Positions 46,108 through 46,379 of a stretch of 46,379 bases of DNA are shown one piece after another (position 1 is the first letter of the stretch; every line of letters starts with the position of its first letter). Under the pieces are notes generated by a model. That model saw nothing but the letters and a program-made list of their open reading frames with translations, did not search any database and was not told where the DNA came from. A program made the translations under genes and the position numbers. The DNA is from CAYQFQ01 sp964539415 (GTDB lineage Bacteria; Patescibacteriota; Minisyncoccia; Phycocordibacterales; GWA1-40-21): the NCBI GenBank assembly GCA_964539415.1, contig CAZIID010000002.1, positions 1 to 46,379 on the forward strand. Direction: 5' to 3'.

Positions 46108-46379
46108 CTATTCCTTACTAAAATAATCAACAACAGCATTGATTCCCTTAAGGTTTTGTTCCCATTCTATATTTTCGTGAGTTTTAAGTTCAACAGTAAT
46201 AGCTGGAATTTTTATTGAAGCAAGCCAATCAGATGCATCACCTGTTACTACATAATTATCAAAAGTTTTTGCGACTTGATAACCAGAAGCCTTTGAATAT
46301 AAATTCATCAATTTAAGCGTTTCCGGTAACATTCCATTTTTACATTCTGACCCATAAACAGTATTTGATTGGCTATGCC
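46108..46379 (-). CDS. M14 zinc carboxypeptidase-like protein, C-terminal part
   Basis: The gene enters from beyond the window's right edge and ends at 46108. The visible 89 residues begin HSQSNTVYGSECKNG, where His is a likely zinc ligand, pass GDASDWLASIKIPAITVELK, in which the Glu of VELK is the probable catalytic residue, and end VVDYFSKE. This is the usual C-terminal layout of the M14 family, which in bacteria trims peptidoglycan or peptides. The N-terminal zinc motif HxxE is not in the window. Confidence 0.75.
   Translation of the reverse strand, partial: HSQSNTVYGSECKNGMLPETLKLMNLYSKASGYQVAKTFDNYVVTGDASDWLASIKIPAITVELKTHENIEWEQNLKGINAVVDYFSKE

Noticed and set aside
1..46379. CRISPR array, tRNA, rRNA or prophage
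   Set aside because: No regular repeat-spacer series, no cloverleaf-like sequence and no phage structural genes were seen on either strand, although no search tool could be run.

Overview
The window looks like part of a scaffold from a Candidate Phyla Radiation bacterium, most likely Parcubacteria/Patescibacteria. The grounds are AT-rich DNA (about one third G+C by eye), short core enzymes such as an AspRS without its GAD domain, many small orphan membrane proteins, a Gly/Arg-rich CxxC protein typical of that group, and compact leaderless genes. One run of exactly 100 N (2719-2818) shows the sequence is a gapped draft. I see no tRNA, rRNA, CRISPR array, transposase or prophage module.

Left part (1-11.9 kb): the 3' end of trpS, a T-box leader with terminator, a palindromic repeat, a C39-like protein with aspS, a gap-split HIT protein, scpA-scpB (chromosome condensation), then a cell-wall block of S11 DD-carboxypeptidase, mraY, ftsW, murG, gltX and an M23 peptidase. 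Middle (12-28.2 kb): NUDIX hydrolase, lytic-transglycosylase-like protein, rpmA, a frameshifted rplI, S41 protease, a CorA-like transporter with an altered GMN motif, cysS, dnaB-recR, a SIMPL protein, a pseudouridine synthase, a CAP protein, and a membrane-anchored ClpC-like ATPase whose first ATPase domain looks dead. Right part (28.2-46.4 kb): AlkD-like repair protein, small membrane proteins, a lexA operon with an SOS box inside its promoter, a VanY-type peptidase, a split CxxC/coiled-coil gene pair with a structured leader, a YgjP-like metallopeptidase interrupted in frame by a repeat, a DnaQ-like exonuclease, a tandem metallophosphoesterase, phosphatidylserine decarboxylase, a dGTPase-like HD protein, a RhuM-histidine kinase fusion, GIY-YIG and ABC-F genes, an ITPase-like enzyme, and the end of an M14 peptidase.

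Two gene styles are interleaved. Most core genes have a -10 box (often extended, TGnTATAAT-like) only about 5-9 nt before the start codon, so their transcripts should be leaderless; several start codons were reassigned on this basis. A second set (NUDIX, dGTPase-like, metallophosphoesterase, ITPase-like and several orphans) has strong Shine-Dalgarno sites, often full -35/-10 promoters, private terminators and visibly higher G+C, which suggests later acquisition.

The most unusual signals are: (1) a palindromic repeat inserted in frame in the YgjP-like gene, with a diverged second copy between genes at 12.1 kb whose stem seems to be kept; (2) the RhuM-histidine kinase fusion; (3) the membrane ClpC-like protein with a degenerate D1; (4) rplI broken by a 37-bp duplication-type insertion; (5) an orphan T-box; (6) several structured RNA candidates.
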